64,000 nucleotides of DNA from Bosea sp. PAMC 26642 (GCF_001562255.1 NZ_CP014301.1:5177501-5241500), one strand, 5' to 3'. Counted from the first letter of the stretch, positions 36,616-47,199 are shown. The notes: generated from the letters alone by a model not told the origin. A program made the numbers and translations.

Positions 36616-36721
36616 GTCATTCCGGACAAGCCGCGCAGCGGCGCCGATCCGGAATCCATGATCGAGCACGCAGTGTCATACGATGGATTCCGGGTCTCCG
36701 CTTCGCTGCGCCCGGAATGAC
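36616..36721. repeat. Intergenic hairpin repeat, GTCATTCCGG family, inside def-fmt
   Basis: GTCATTCCGGACAAGCCGCG left, GCTGCGCCCGGAATGAC right, with CCGGAATCCATGAT and ATGGATTCCGGG inner arms. Nearly the mirror of the copies at 4383 and 19386. It lies between def and fmt, which elsewhere are directly adjacent. Confidence 0.9.
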
Positions 36722-36747
36722 GGCAAGGTTGAGGTAGTATCGAATAC

Positions 36748-37677
36748 ATGACCCTTCGCGTCATCTTCATGGGCACGCCCGATTTCGCCGTGCCGACGCT
36801 GACCGAGATTATCGGGCAGGGGCACGAGGTCGTGAGCTGCTATACGCGCGCTCCGGCGCAGGCCGGTCGCGGGCTGGAGCTGAAGCCGTCGCCGGTCCAG
36901 CGCGCTGCCGAGCGCTTCGGTATCCCGGTCTTCACGCCAAAGAGCCTGCGGACGGACGAGGCCGCCGAGACCGTCGCCTCGCATCAGGCCGATGTGGCGG
37001 TTGTCGTCGCCTATGGCATGATCCTGCCCCAGGCGATCCTCGATTTGCCCGAGCTCGGCTGCCTCAACCTCCATGGCTCGCTGCTGCCGCGCTGGCGCGG
37101 CGCCGCGCCGATCCAGCGGGCGGTCATGGCGGGCGATGCCGAGAGCGGCGTCTGCGTCATGAAGATGGAAGCCGGCCTCGACACCGGCCCGGTCGGCATG
37201 GTCGAGAAACTTGTCATCGGTCCGGACATGACGGCGGGCGAACTGCACGACGCGCTGGCCCCGCTCGGCGCCGACCTGATGGTGCGCGCACTCGCCGCGC
37301 TCGGACGCGGGGCCTTGCGCTTCACGCCGCAGCCGGAGGAGGGCGTGACCTATGCCGCCAAGCTCGGCAATGCCGAAGGCCAGCTGAACTGGGCGCGTCC
37401 GGCGCGACAGCTGCATGACCTCGTGCGTGGCCTCTCGCCCTTTCCAGGAGCCTATGCCGAGATCGACCTCGGCAAGGGTGCGGAGCGGCTGAAGGTGCTG
37501 CGCACGGCGCTGGCCGGCGGCGCGGCCGAGCCGGGCACGCTTCTCGACGGCGAGGGCACGATCGCCTGCACCGAGGGCGCGGTGAAGCTCCTCCAGGTCC
37601 AGCGCGCCGGCGGCAAGCCGATGAGCGGCGCGGAGTTCCTGCGCGGCGCGCGGCTCGCTGCCGGCAGCAAGCTCTGA
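36748..37677 (+). CDS. fmt: Methionyl-tRNA formyltransferase
   Basis: Formylates initiator Met-tRNA. The 309 residues have the N-terminal formyltransferase domain ([29 protein letters not shown]) and the C-terminal OB-like domain ([23 protein letters not shown]). The stop overlaps the truA start by one base (TGATG). Confidence 0.96.
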   Translation: MTLRVIFMGTPDFAVPTLTEIIGQGHEVVSCYTRAPAQAGRGLELKPSPVQRAAERFGIPVFTPKSLRTDEAAETVASHQADVAVVVAYGMILPQAILDLPELGCLNLHGSLLPRWRGAAPIQRAVMAGDAESGVCVMKMEAGLDTGPVGMVEKLVIGPDMTAGELHDALAPLGADLMVRALAALGRGALRFTPQPEEGVTYAAKLGNAEGQLNWARPARQLHDLVRGLSPFPGAYAEIDLGKGAERLKVLRTALAGGAAEPGTLLDGEGTIACTEGAVKLLQVQRAGGKPMSGAEFLRGARLAAGSKL

Positions 37678-38414
37678 TGCCGCGCTACAAGCTCGTCATC
37701 GAATATGACGGCACGCCGTTTTCGGGCTGGCAGCGCCAGCTCAACGGCCCGTCAGTGCAGCAGAGCGTCGAGGAATCGGTCGAGGGCTTCTGCGGCCATG
37801 CCGTGCGCCTACACTGCGCCGGGCGCACCGATGCCGGCGTGCATGCGACGCATCAGGTCGCCCATGTCGATCTCGACCGGGAGTGGCGCACCGATGTCGT
37901 CCGCGACGCGACCAATGCCCGGCTCAAGCACCTGCCGGTCGCCGTGCTGAGCGCGGAGGCCGTCGGCGACGATTTCGACGCCCGCATCTCCGCGCGGCGG
38001 CGCCATTACATCTACCGTATCCTCGATCGCCGCGCCCAACCCGGGCTTGACCGCGACAGGCTCTGGCATGTGCCGATGACGCTCGATCACGAGGCGATGG
38101 ACCGCTCCGCCAAGGCGCTGCTCGGCCATCACGACTTCACCGCCTTCCGCGCCGCCGAATGCCAGGCCAACGGGCCGATGCGGACCCTCGACCGCTTCGA
38201 CGTGGCGCGCGAGGGCGACGAGATCGTGGTCTACGCCCATGCCCGCTCCTTCCTGCATCATCAGGTCCGCTCGATGGTCGGCTGCCTGAAGATGGTCGGC
38301 GCGGGCCGCTGGCCGGAAAACAAGCTCGGCAAGGTACTGGCGGCGAAGGATCGCTCGCAATGCGCGGCTTTGGCACCGCCTTGTGGGCTTTATCTGGCGG
38401 GCGTGGATTACTGA
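37677..38414 (+). CDS. truA: tRNA pseudouridine(38-40) synthase TruA
   Basis: Makes pseudouridine at positions 38-40 of the anticodon stem. In 245 residues the catalytic Asp52 lies in GRTDAGVHA, and RRRHYIYRILDR and HDFTAFRAAECQA are family blocks. It is coupled to fmt by a one-base overlap. A convergent gene's stop lies 2 bases beyond. Confidence 0.95.
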   Translation: MPRYKLVIEYDGTPFSGWQRQLNGPSVQQSVEESVEGFCGHAVRLHCAGRTDAGVHATHQVAHVDLDREWRTDVVRDATNARLKHLPVAVLSAEAVGDDFDARISARRRHYIYRILDRRAQPGLDRDRLWHVPMTLDHEAMDRSAKALLGHHDFTAFRAAECQANGPMRTLDRFDVAREGDEIVVYAHARSFLHHQVRSMVGCLKMVGAGRWPENKLGKVLAAKDRSQCAALAPPCGLYLAGVDY

Positions 38415-38415
38415 C

Positions 38416-39003
38416 TTAGAACCCCCAGAGCCCGAGCAGTCTCGCGACGCCCAACTGCCCCAGAAAACTCGCGCAGACGATCATCAGGGCGACGCCACGC
38501 TCGGCACCGAGCGTCGCCTTCGCCGTGGCATAGCGCAGTTTTGCCACGATCGCCGCGAAGGCGAGCCAGTGCATCGTGGCGATGGTCGGCGTCGACCAGC
38601 CGATCGCATGGACAGCCGCAGGAACGGCCAGCAGGCTGGCGGCGAGGATCTCGGTCCAGTTCCAGGCGATGATGAAGCCCGACAGGGCCGGAGAGCGCAG
38701 TAATGGCGGCGCGAGCGCAATCAGCAGGGCCGGCACGCAAAGGAACGCCGCCACCTGGGAAACCAGAACGGCGATCACCAGCGGCGTCGAGTGAAACAGG
38801 CCTTCGCTGTTGGGCAGGCCGGACATCGTCCGTTCGGCTGCAAGCACGGCGACCATGGCCGGAACCGTCAGCACGGCAGCGCCATAGGAGCGCAGGAAGC
38901 CCTCGCTCGAGAGATCGAGTTCCGGCAGTGCCTTCGCGCCCTGCGACATCAGCCGCCACGAACCGCGCAGCGAGCGCGCAACATCTTCCGCAGCCAGTGC
39001 CAT
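38416..39003 (-). CDS. Polytopic membrane protein, conserved hypothetical
   Basis: A 195-residue protein with a soluble N-terminus (ARSLRGSWRLMSQGAKALPEL) and about five hydrophobic segments, in the manner of small Yip1-like or DUF-type membrane proteins; I do not assign a family with confidence. ATG 39003 follows GGAG at 8 bases; an ATG at 39012 would add three residues. It ends 1 base from truA, convergent. Confidence 0.65.
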   Translation of the reverse strand: MALAAEDVARSLRGSWRLMSQGAKALPELDLSSEGFLRSYGAAVLTVPAMVAVLAAERTMSGLPNSEGLFHSTPLVIAVLVSQVAAFLCVPALLIALAPPLLRSPALSGFIIAWNWTEILAASLLAVPAAVHAIGWSTPTIATMHWLAFAAIVAKLRYATAKATLGAERGVALMIVCASFLGQLGVARLLGLWGF

Positions 39004-39072
39004 GGCAGACACTCCAAATGGCCCAACTTAGACTTTCGTCTAAGGAGCATATTGGCAGCTTGCCGGCGGCGG

Positions 39073-40275
39073 TCAAGCCCTATGCTGCACTGCAAAATAA
39101 ATGTTCAGCAGGCGGTGCGTGATCGCTTCGAGCGCGACGAGATCGGCCACCGCGACCCGCTCGTCGATCTGATGCATCGTCTGGCCGACGACGCCGTATT
39201 CGACCACCGGGCAGTAGCTCTTGATGAAGCGCGCATCCGAGGTGCCGCCGGTCGTGGACAGGGCAGGGCGCTGGCCTGTCTCGGCTTCGACCGCATCCGC
39301 GATCATCGCGACGAAGGGACCGGGCTCGGTGAGAAAGGCGACGGCGTTGGTCGGCTCGAAGGTCAGGTCGTAGCGCACCGAGTTTCCGGCCGCCTCACGG
39401 ATGCGCCGTTCGATCTCGGCTGCGAGCGTCTCGGGCGTCCAGACATCGTTGAAGCGAATGTTGAACACGGCCCTTGCGGTCGCGGGCACGACATTGGTTG
39501 CCGGATTGCCGACATCGAGTGTGGTGACTTCGAGATTGCTCGGGTCGAAATGCTCGGTCCCGGCGTCGAGCGGCGCAGCATCCAGCGCCGCCAGCAGCCG
39601 CACGATCCCGCGGATCGGATTGTCGGCGAGATGGGGATAGCCGACATGGCCCTGCTTGCCGTTGACGATAAGCTTGCCGGTCAGCGAGCCGCGCCGGCCG
39701 ATCTTGATCATGTCGCTCATGCTGGCGGGGTTGGTCGGCTCGCCGAGCAGGCAATGGTCGAAGCGCTCGCCGCGTTCATGCGCCCAGGCCAGCAGCTTGA
39801 CCGTGCCGTTGACCGCCGGCCCCTCTTCGTCGCCGGTCACGAGGAACGCGATCGAGCCCGGCGCTTCCGGGTTTGCCCGGCGGAAGCGCAGGACGGCGGC
39901 GATCATCGCCGCGAGCCCGCCCTTCATGTCGCAGGCGCCGCGCCCATAGAGCACGCCGTCCTCTATCGTCCCGGCGAAGGGATCGCGCGTCCAGGCCGCA
40001 GCATCGCCGACGGGCACGACATCGGTATGGCCGGCGATGACCAGCACGGGGCTTGTTGTGCCGATACGGGCGTAGAGATTCTTGATGTCTGGCATCCCGG
40101 GCTCGCCAAAGACGGGTCGGTGCACGGCAAAGCCTTCAGCCGCCAGGATCCCGGCGAGCAGGCTGAGCGCGCCGCCCTCAGCCGGTGTGACGGAGGGGCA
40201 GCGAATCAGCGCCTGGGTCAGGGCGACGGGATCGGTGGGGTCGAGGGCGATGGGGGCGTGCTGAGCTGGGTCCAT
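39073..40275 (-). CDS. dapE: Succinyl-diaminopimelate desuccinylase
   Basis: Dinuclear zinc hydrolase giving LL-diaminopimelate and succinate in lysine and peptidoglycan synthesis. The 400-residue protein carries His83/Asp85 in AGHTDVVP, Asp116 in GACDMKGG and Glu150/Glu151 in TGDEEGP, the M20 metal-site pattern. Its N-terminal codons overlap the 3' end of the DUF805 gene by 58 bases in another frame. Confidence 0.93.
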   Translation of the reverse strand: MDPAQHAPIALDPTDPVALTQALIRCPSVTPAEGGALSLLAGILAAEGFAVHRPVFGEPGMPDIKNLYARIGTTSPVLVIAGHTDVVPVGDAAAWTRDPFAGTIEDGVLYGRGACDMKGGLAAMIAAVLRFRRANPEAPGSIAFLVTGDEEGPAVNGTVKLLAWAHERGERFDHCLLGEPTNPASMSDMIKIGRRGSLTGKLIVNGKQGHVGYPHLADNPIRGIVRLLAALDAAPLDAGTEHFDPSNLEVTTLDVGNPATNVVPATARAVFNIRFNDVWTPETLAAEIERRIREAAGNSVRYDLTFEPTNAVAFLTEPGPFVAMIADAVEAETGQRPALSTTGGTSDARFIKSYCPVVEYGVVGQTMHQIDERVAVADLVALEAITHRLLNIYFAVQHRA

Positions 40276-40700
40276 GCCGTCGCTTTAGCATCGGCTGCGG
40301 GCTCCGCAATCCGCTCTTTCTGGGCAGCAGACGGCATCAGCCCGAGATCGAGCAGGGCGACCACCCAGGCGATCAGCGCCACGGTATCGAGAGAGGGGCC
40401 CCATACGGACGAGAAATAAGGGCGAAGCTGTCCGGGGAGTACAATCGCGCAGACGAGCAGGATACCGAACAGGGCAGCCCCGCCCCGGTCAGTCGCTCGC
40501 TTGGCCGCGAGAGCCGCCCAGGGAAACAGGGCAAATGCACCCGCGAAAGCAACATATTGCCTGGCCGCCTGCGGCGCCACGAGCAGAGGTGCGATCTTCT
40601 GGATGGCCAGCAGCGCCAGCGCGACGAGCGCGCTGCCGAGCCAGAAGCGGCTGCGCCCGATGCGGCCTTCGAAATCGGTCAGCAGGCGGAAGATCGACAT
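40218..40700 (-). CDS. DUF805 membrane protein overlapping dapE
   Basis: A 160-residue protein with DUF805 features ([14 protein letters not shown] at the start, about four membrane segments, then AAKRATDRG). The last ~20 residues, a Ser/Pro/Thr tail, are encoded within the dapE start region, a 58-base overlap. Start [10 protein letters not shown] at 40700. Function unknown. The overlap would couple dapE translation to this gene. Confidence 0.78.
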   Translation of the reverse strand: MSIFRLLTDFEGRIGRSRFWLGSALVALALLAIQKIAPLLVAPQAARQYVAFAGAFALFPWAALAAKRATDRGGAALFGILLVCAIVLPGQLRPYFSSVWGPSLDTVALIAWVVALLDLGLMPSAAQKERIAEPAADAKATAWTQLSTPPSPSTPPIPSP

Positions 40701-40900
40701 GCGTTGGGCTCCGTTGCCCCTGTCTCGCACGCTCCGGCCCGGCAATGAAGCTTATGGTGAATCGAAGGTTAACGCCGCGAGCGGGGACGGTTGCCGAGAA
40801 AAGGCTTGAACGGCGAAGGCCGCGCCGCTAGCTGCGAACGCGTATTGCGTTCGTCGGTAGCGCCGACAGGCCGTGCACCGGCCCAGAGAGGTTCCTCGTC

Positions 40901-41515
40901 ATGACCATCCGTCTGCATCGCGGCGATCTGCCGGATGGCTTTTCCGCAGGCCCCATCGTCGCGATCGACACCGAGACGCTCGGTCTCAATCCGCATCGCG
41001 ACAGGCTCTGCGTCGTGCAGCTCTCGCGCGGCGACGGCTCGGCCGATGTGGTGCAGATTCTCAAGGATGGGCCTCGCCCGGAGAACCTGATCCGCCTGCT
41101 GGCCGACCCGAACGTGCTGAAGCTGTTCCATTTTGCCCGTTTCGACATCGCCGTGCTGCGCCACGCCTTCGGCGTCGTCACCGGGCCGGTCTACTGCACC
41201 AAGATCGCCTCGAAGCTGACGCGCACCTATACCGACCGGCATGGGCTCAAGGATCTCGTCAGGGAGCTGCTCGGCATAGATCTGTCGAAGCAGCAGCAAT
41301 CCTCCGACTGGGGCGCCGACCTGCTGAGCGAGGCGCAGCTGACCTACGCGGCATCCGACGTCCTGCACCTGCACGCTCTCCACGCGCGTCTCCAGGCGAT
41401 GCTTGTCCGGGAGAACCGCATGCATCTGGCCGAGGCCTGCTTCGGGTTTCTGCCGTTCCGGGCCGAACTCGATCTCGCCGGCTGGCCCGAGAACGACATT
41501 TTCGCTCATGCTTGA
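40901..41515 (+). CDS. RNase D-type 3'-5' exonuclease
   Basis: A 204-residue single DEDDy exonuclease domain. The acidic residues are Asp23/Glu25 (AIDTETLGL), Asp82 (FHFARFDIAVL), Asp153 and Tyr149 (TYAASDVLHLH). The HRDC domains of E. coli RNase D are absent, as in the short rhizobial form. Probable role is RNA trimming. It precedes lptC by 110 bases. Confidence 0.88.
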   Translation: MTIRLHRGDLPDGFSAGPIVAIDTETLGLNPHRDRLCVVQLSRGDGSADVVQILKDGPRPENLIRLLADPNVLKLFHFARFDIAVLRHAFGVVTGPVYCTKIASKLTRTYTDRHGLKDLVRELLGIDLSKQQQSSDWGADLLSEAQLTYAASDVLHLHALHARLQAMLVRENRMHLAEACFGFLPFRAELDLAGWPENDIFAHA

Positions 41516-41625
41516 CAATTTCTAAGGAGTCTTGCGTCAGTCTGGGCGATGTCGGCGGCGCCAACTGGCGTGTTCTGCCGCGGCCCGACACGAAAAAGCC
41601 GTTAGCGACTGCCATTGCGCGGGAT

Positions 41626-42420
41626 ATGACTGTGGCGATGACAACCCATGATTGGGCCCTGGCGAATGCGGGGCGTAATCTCTCGAGCCAGGCCGCGTTC
41701 AGGGCAGCGCGCCGGCATACTTTGCTCGTGCTGTTCCTGCGGCGCGCGATCCCGATCGGCGCCATCGTGGCCGTGGTCGGCCTGGTCGTGACGCCGTTCC
41801 TTGCTCCGCTGCGTGGCGTGAGCGGTTTGACGCTCGGCTCCGTCGGCATCTCGGGCGGCAAGGTCAAGATGGAAACGCCGCGCCTGACCGGCTACCGCAA
41901 GGACAATCGCCCTTATGAGGTGACGGCCGAAGCCGCGCTGCAGGATATCCGCAATCCGACCCAGGTCGAGCTGTCGGTTCTGACGGCCCGCCTCCAGATG
42001 GAGCGCGAGGGCTGGGTGACCGTGAATTCCAAGAGCGGCTTTTTTGACACCCAGAAGGAGAAGCTGCGTCTCATCGATGACGTTCGCGTCCGCACCGAAA
42101 CGGGCTACGATATCCGGATGCGGACGGCCGATGTCGATTTCAAGGGCGGGACGGTGGTCTCCAGGGAGCCGGTCAGCGTCAATCTCGGCACCACGACGAT
42201 CAATGCCGATTCGCTCGACGTGAAGGATAGTGGCGCGCTGATCGCCTTCGAGGGTCGTGTCCGCGCCGTCATCGAGAACGCGCCGGCCCGCACCATCGCG
42301 GGACCTGAGCGCGAGGGCAGCACGCCGGCACTGGAATTGCTCTCCCCGGCCGGGGCCGGTCCTATCAATGGTGCGGCGGCCGAGCCCGCCGATACCGCGA
42401 CAATGGAAGCGAGACAGTGA
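41626..42420 (+). CDS. lptC: LPS export protein LptC
   Basis: Bitopic inner-membrane protein that hands LPS from LptBFG to LptA. The 264 residues have one membrane helix (about residues 38-58, AIPIGAIVAVVGLVVTPFL) and a periplasmic beta-jellyroll domain (KMETPRLTGYRKDNRPYEVTA ...). ATG 41626 is preferred, with ATG 41638 possible. lptA starts 2 bases after its stop. Confidence 0.85.
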   Translation: MTVAMTTHDWALANAGRNLSSQAAFRAARRHTLLVLFLRRAIPIGAIVAVVGLVVTPFLAPLRGVSGLTLGSVGISGGKVKMETPRLTGYRKDNRPYEVTAEAALQDIRNPTQVELSVLTARLQMEREGWVTVNSKSGFFDTQKEKLRLIDDVRVRTETGYDIRMRTADVDFKGGTVVSREPVSVNLGTTTINADSLDVKDSGALIAFEGRVRAVIENAPARTIAGPEREGSTPALELLSPAGAGPINGAAAEPADTATMEARQ

Positions 42421-42421
42421 C

Positions 42422-43159
42422 ATGAGGCCAGCGCCGATCTCCCGGACTCGAGGCCGCTTCCTCCCGCGCGGCGCGGCCGCGCTCGCGCTGGCCGGCGTGC
42501 TGACCATGTCTTTCGCTTTCGATGCTGCAGAGGCGCAAGGGCGGCGCGGGCGTGGCGGCGATTCGGGCTCCCCGCTCGGCGGCTTCGGCGGCGACAGCAA
42601 GGAGCCGATCAAGATCGACGCCGACAAGCTCGACGTGCTCGACAAGGACAACCGCGCCGTCTTCACCGGTAATGTGGTGGCGGTGCAGGGCGAGACCACG
42701 GTGCGCTGCTCGATCATGACCGTCTTCTACGAGGGCCGCAGCGGCCAGCAGGGTGGTGGTGGCGCCACGCGTACACCGGCTCCGGCCCCCGCGGCCCCCG
42801 CGGCTCCTGCCGGTGCGGCGGGCCAGTCGAATGACAGCAGCATCAAGCGGATCGAATGCAACGGCCCGGTCACGGTCGTCTCGAAGACCCAGGCCGCGAC
42901 TTCCGACAATGCGGTCTTCGATCGCGCCAATAACCAGGTCATCATGACTGGCAACGTCGCGCTCAACGACGGTCCCAACATCACGCGCGGCGAGCGGCTA
43001 GTCTATAACACTGTGACCGGCGTCGCCAATGTCGAGAACAACAAGGGCCGCGTCCAGGGCTTCTTCGTTCCCAATTCCAATGAGGCAGCCAAGCCGGGTA
43101 CACCCGCCGCCCCGGCGCGTCCGGGCGCTGCCGGCGCCAAGCCTGCGCCAACCAACTAA
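42422..43159 (+). CDS. lptA: LPS transport periplasmic protein LptA
   Basis: Periplasmic bridge for LPS. The 245-residue precursor has a signal peptide (AALALAGVLTMSFAFDAAEAQ), then an OstA/LptA domain (IKIDADKLDVLDKDNRAVFTGNVVAVQGE ... GNVALNDGPNITRGERLVYN). An Ala/Pro-rich segment of about 25 residues splits the domain near its middle and another forms the tail. GGAAGCGAG lies upstream of ATG 42422. It is coupled to lptC. Confidence 0.9.
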   Translation: MRPAPISRTRGRFLPRGAAALALAGVLTMSFAFDAAEAQGRRGRGGDSGSPLGGFGGDSKEPIKIDADKLDVLDKDNRAVFTGNVVAVQGETTVRCSIMTVFYEGRSGQQGGGGATRTPAPAPAAPAAPAGAAGQSNDSSIKRIECNGPVTVVSKTQAATSDNAVFDRANNQVIMTGNVALNDGPNITRGERLVYNTVTGVANVENNKGRVQGFFVPNSNEAAKPGTPAAPARPGAAGAKPAPTN

Positions 43160-43238
43160 GACAAGGCGCGCGGGCACGCTTGTCGGACCGACCTATTGCG
43201 ATCCTAAGACCACCTCTAGAGCAGGCGCACCTTTCGCA

Positions 43239-44120
<882 letters not shown>

Positions 44121-44295
44121 GCGCCGGTTTCGGCTTAAAAGCTCGCCAGCGGGCCATAGCGGAGCGAGCAATTAACTTCCCTGCCCAATGTCGAGGCAAG
44201 GGCTTTGACGTGCCGCACCGACAAGGCTAGGCTCCATCCCACAGGCAAGAAGCGTGCCGAAATGGCGCGCTGGCATGAATGGGGTCGAGAGCGCA

Positions 44296-45825
44296 ATGGC
44301 CATGATGCCGCGCATGGAGCTGCGCCAGGGGCAATCCCTGGTGATGACGCCGCAATTGCTGCAGGCGATCAAGCTTCTGCAATTGTCGCATCTGGAGCTG
44401 CAGAACTTCGTCGAGGGCGAACTCGAACGGAATCCGCTGCTGGAGCGCGACGATGTCACGGAGGGTCCGCTGCGTGCCAATGGCGGCGACGGACCGCTGG
44501 CCGTCGATGCCGACACCTTCGCCCGCTCCGAGAGCCTGAACAGCCAGGAGGGCATGGAGAACCGGCTCGGCACCGGGCTCGACAACGTCTTCCAGGGCGA
44601 GCAGCCCAGCATCGCGCGGCTCGACACCCGCGGGGCCGACTCGCTGCCCATCATCGGCGGTGCCTATGGCGGCTCAGGCGGCTCCTTTGAGGAGGGGCCG
44701 GAAGGATTCGAGAGCGGCCTGACGGTCGAGGCCTCGCTGCACGAGCATCTCAGCGCGCAACTCGATCTCGCCATCACGGACCCGGCCGACCGCATCATCG
44801 GGCGCCATCTTATCGACGCGGTCGACGATGCCGGCTATCTGGGTGAGCCCGTCCCGGAACTCGCCGAGCGCCTCGGCATCAGCGTGACGCGCGTCGAGAG
44901 TGTCCTGAGCATCGTCCAGGGCTTCGATCCCTCGGGCATCGCGGCCCGCGACGTCTGCGAATGTCTCTCGATCCAGCTGCGCGACCGCAATCGCTTCGAT
45001 CCGGCGATGCAGTGCTTGGTCGCCAATCTCCACCTCGTCGCCAAGCGCGATTTCGCGGCATTGAAGCGCATCTGCGGCGTCGACGACGAGGATATCGCCG
45101 ACATGGTCAGCGAGATCCGCCAGCTCGACCCCAAGCCCGGGCGCGGTTTCGGCGGTTTGACGGCCGAGACGGTCGTACCCGACGTCTTCATCCGTGCCGC
45201 GCCCGACGGCTCATGGCTGGTCGATCTCAACCCCGACACGCTGCCGCGCGTGCTCGTCAACCAGACCTATCATGCCAAGGTCTCCAAGGCCGCGATCAAG
45301 GACGAAGACCGGGCTTTTATCGCCGAGTGCCTGCAGACGGCCAATTGGCTGACGCGCTCGCTGGAACAGCGTGCCCGCACCATCCTGAAGGTCGCCAGCG
45401 AGATCGTGCGCCAGCAGGACGGGTTTTTCGCCCATGGCGTCGAGCACCTACGGCCCCTGAACCTGAAGACCGTGGCGGATGCCATCGGGATGCATGAATC
45501 GACCGTTTCGCGCGTCACCTCGAACAAATATCTGATCTGCTCGCGCGGCGTCTTCGAGATGAAATATTTCTTCTCCGCCGCGATCGCCGCGACCGGCTAT
45601 GGCGAGGCCCATTCGGCTGAAGCCGTGCGCTTCCGCATCAGGCAGATGATCGACGACGAAATCCCCAGCGACGTCCTGTCGGATGACGCCATCGTAGCAC
45701 GACTGAAGGCCGGCGGCATCGACATCGCCCGGCGCACCGTTGCCAAATACCGGGAATCGTTGCGAATTCCCTCGTCGATGGAGCGTCGGCGGGAAAAGGT
45801 CGCGATGGCCATGGGCAGCCGCTGA
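44296..45825 (+). CDS. rpoN: RNA polymerase sigma-54 factor
   Basis: Sigma factor for nitrogen and other enhancer-dependent promoters (-24/-12). The 509 residues have the Gln-rich region I (MELRQGQSLVMTPQLLQAIKLLQLS), the acidic region II, the core-binding region, a helix-turn-helix (MHESTVSRVTSNKYL) and the RpoN box ARRTVAKYRE near the C-terminus. ATG 44296 has GAGAG close upstream; in-frame ATG 44275 and GTG 44254 would add 7 or 14 residues. Confidence 0.95.
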   Translation: MAMMPRMELRQGQSLVMTPQLLQAIKLLQLSHLELQNFVEGELERNPLLERDDVTEGPLRANGGDGPLAVDADTFARSESLNSQEGMENRLGTGLDNVFQGEQPSIARLDTRGADSLPIIGGAYGGSGGSFEEGPEGFESGLTVEASLHEHLSAQLDLAITDPADRIIGRHLIDAVDDAGYLGEPVPELAERLGISVTRVESVLSIVQGFDPSGIAARDVCECLSIQLRDRNRFDPAMQCLVANLHLVAKRDFAALKRICGVDDEDIADMVSEIRQLDPKPGRGFGGLTAETVVPDVFIRAAPDGSWLVDLNPDTLPRVLVNQTYHAKVSKAAIKDEDRAFIAECLQTANWLTRSLEQRARTILKVASEIVRQQDGFFAHGVEHLRPLNLKTVADAIGMHESTVSRVTSNKYLICSRGVFEMKYFFSAAIAATGYGEAHSAEAVRFRIRQMIDDEIPSDVLSDDAIVARLKAGGIDIARRTVAKYRESLRIPSSMERRREKVAMAMGSR

Positions 45826-45887
45826 AGCTGCTCATTGCGTCACGCTCCGGTGCGCCACGCATGGCGGCATCCTCTTCGGCGGCGTCA

Positions 45888-45916
45888 TTGACAACCCCCG
45901 CACCCCGTTCTTACCT
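45888..45916 (+). promoter_or_regulatory. Possible hpf promoter
   Basis: TTGACA, a 17-base spacer and TTACCT lie about 85 bases upstream of the hpf start. The -35 is perfect and the -10 is weak, so this is only a candidate. Confidence 0.3.
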
Positions 45917-45998
45917 CCTACGGACGGTCGATCACTGGCCGTGGCTAAGGGTCTTCGGCAGCATCTGTCGCAGGCTCCGACATAAGGGGAAGCACTCC

Positions 45999-46586
45999 AT
46001 GAGCTTGCGAATCTCCGGCAAGAATCTCGACGTGGGCGAAGCCCTGCGCGGCCAGGCGGAAACCCGGGTCGCCGCTGCGCTGAGCAAATACTACGAGGGC
46101 GGCTATCAGGGCCATGTCACCGTCGGCAAGGACGGCACGGGCTTCAAGACCGACGGCGTCCTGCATCTTTCCTCCGGCATCACGCTCGAGGCATCCGGTA
46201 CGGCCCACGACGCCTATGCCAGCCTCGACAAGATGGCCGAGCGCATCGAGAAGCGCTTGCGCCGCTACAAGCGACGGCTCAAGGATCGCTCCGCCATCCC
46301 CAATGGGCGTGAAGCCGGGATCGAAATCCCCAGTTATGTGATCGCTGCTCCTGACGACGAGATCGAGGAGATCGAGGCGGAATCTGTCGGCGACAACCCG
46401 GTGATCGTGGCCGAATCGACCAAATCCTTCCATGTCCTGACCGTCAGCGACGCTGTCGCCGAACTCGATTTGACCGGCGCCCCCGTCGTCATCTTCCGCC
46501 ATGCTGGCAATGGCCGGATGAACGTCGTATACCGCCGCCGCGACGGCAACATCGGCTGGATCGATCCGCCAGCGTCGTTGTCGTAG
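45999..46586 (+). CDS. hpf: Ribosome hibernation promoting factor, long form
   Basis: Dimerises and silences 70S ribosomes in stationary phase. The 195-residue length is the long form, with the N-terminal ribosome-binding domain (MSLRISGKNLDVGEALR) and the C-terminal dimerisation domain (VVIFRHAGNGRMNVVYRRRDGNIGWIDPP). AAGGGGAAG is the ribosome-binding site. The rpoN-hpf-ptsN order is widely conserved. Confidence 0.94.
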   Translation: MSLRISGKNLDVGEALRGQAETRVAAALSKYYEGGYQGHVTVGKDGTGFKTDGVLHLSSGITLEASGTAHDAYASLDKMAERIEKRLRRYKRRLKDRSAIPNGREAGIEIPSYVIAAPDDEIEEIEAESVGDNPVIVAESTKSFHVLTVSDAVAELDLTGAPVVIFRHAGNGRMNVVYRRRDGNIGWIDPPASLS

Positions 46587-46620
46587 TCCGGGCAGCAGCG
46601 GCCCCGGTTGTCAAACCTGA

Positions 46621-46653
46621 CCCGTGCCGACGGGTGTTCAAGCCCGGCACGGG
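46621..46653 (+). promoter_or_regulatory. 9-bp hairpin immediately upstream of ptsN
   Basis: CCCGTGCCG (46621-46629) pairs perfectly with CGGCACGGG (46645-46653), with a 15-base loop. No T-run follows, so it is not a standard terminator. Its 3' arm holds the only purine-rich sequence before the first ptsN start candidate. Confidence 0.55.
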
Positions 46654-46671
46654 ACATGCATGGACTGGCGC

Positions 46672-47133
46672 ATGACGCTCACCGATCTCCTGACCCCCGC
46701 GGCGGTGATTTCGCCGCTTCGGGCCAACGGCAAGAAGCAGGCGCTGCAGGAATTGGCCCGGCACGCCGCCGTTCTGACCGGCTTGCCCGAACGTGAACTC
46801 TACGAGGCGCTCCTGCAGCGCGAGCGCCTCGGCTCCACCGGCATCGGCGATGGCATCGCCATCCCCCACGGCCGAATGCCGGGCATCGACCGGCTGGTCG
46901 GATTGTTCGCCCGCGCCGAAAGGCCGATCGATTTCGAGGCCCTCGACGGGCAGCCCGTCGATATCATCTTCGTCCTGATCGCGCCCGAGGGCGCCGGCGC
47001 CGACCATCTCAAGGCGCTGGCCCGCGTCGCCCGCGTCCTGCGCAACCCGTCCGTTCTGGAACAGGTGCGCCACGCCCGCGACCCGGCCGCGATCTATGCG
47101 ATCCTGTCCGAGTCGGCGGCAAAGGCGGCGTAG
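46672..47133 (+). CDS. ptsN: PTS IIA-like nitrogen regulatory protein PtsN (EIIA-Ntr)
   Basis: Phosphocarrier of the nitrogen PTS that regulates potassium transport and other targets. In 153 residues the phosphorylated His66 is in IAIPHGRM. MTLTDLLTPAAVI fits the family start at 46672; ATG 46660 would add MDWR. It lies 85 bases after hpf, behind a stable hairpin. Confidence 0.94.
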   Translation: MTLTDLLTPAAVISPLRANGKKQALQELARHAAVLTGLPERELYEALLQRERLGSTGIGDGIAIPHGRMPGIDRLVGLFARAERPIDFEALDGQPVDIIFVLIAPEGAGADHLKALARVARVLRNPSVLEQVRHARDPAAIYAILSESAAKAA

Positions 47134-47161
47134 TCAGCGAAGACTCTCCGACATACGCGCC

Positions 47162-47199
47162 GTCATCCCGGATCTACGCTTCGCTGCGTCCGGGATGAC
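47162..47199. repeat. Minimal GTCATTCCGG-family hairpin
   Basis: A 38-base solo copy: GTCATCCCGGA, then CTACGCTTCGCTGCG, then TCCGGGATGAC, with perfect 11-bp arms. It looks like the outer arms of the longer elements with the centre deleted. Confidence 0.85.

Noticed and set aside
43164..43190. Hairpin between lptA and lptB (GACAAGgCG ... CGCTTGTC)
   Set aside because: Short stem with a bulge and no T-run; too weak to call a terminator or regulatory element.
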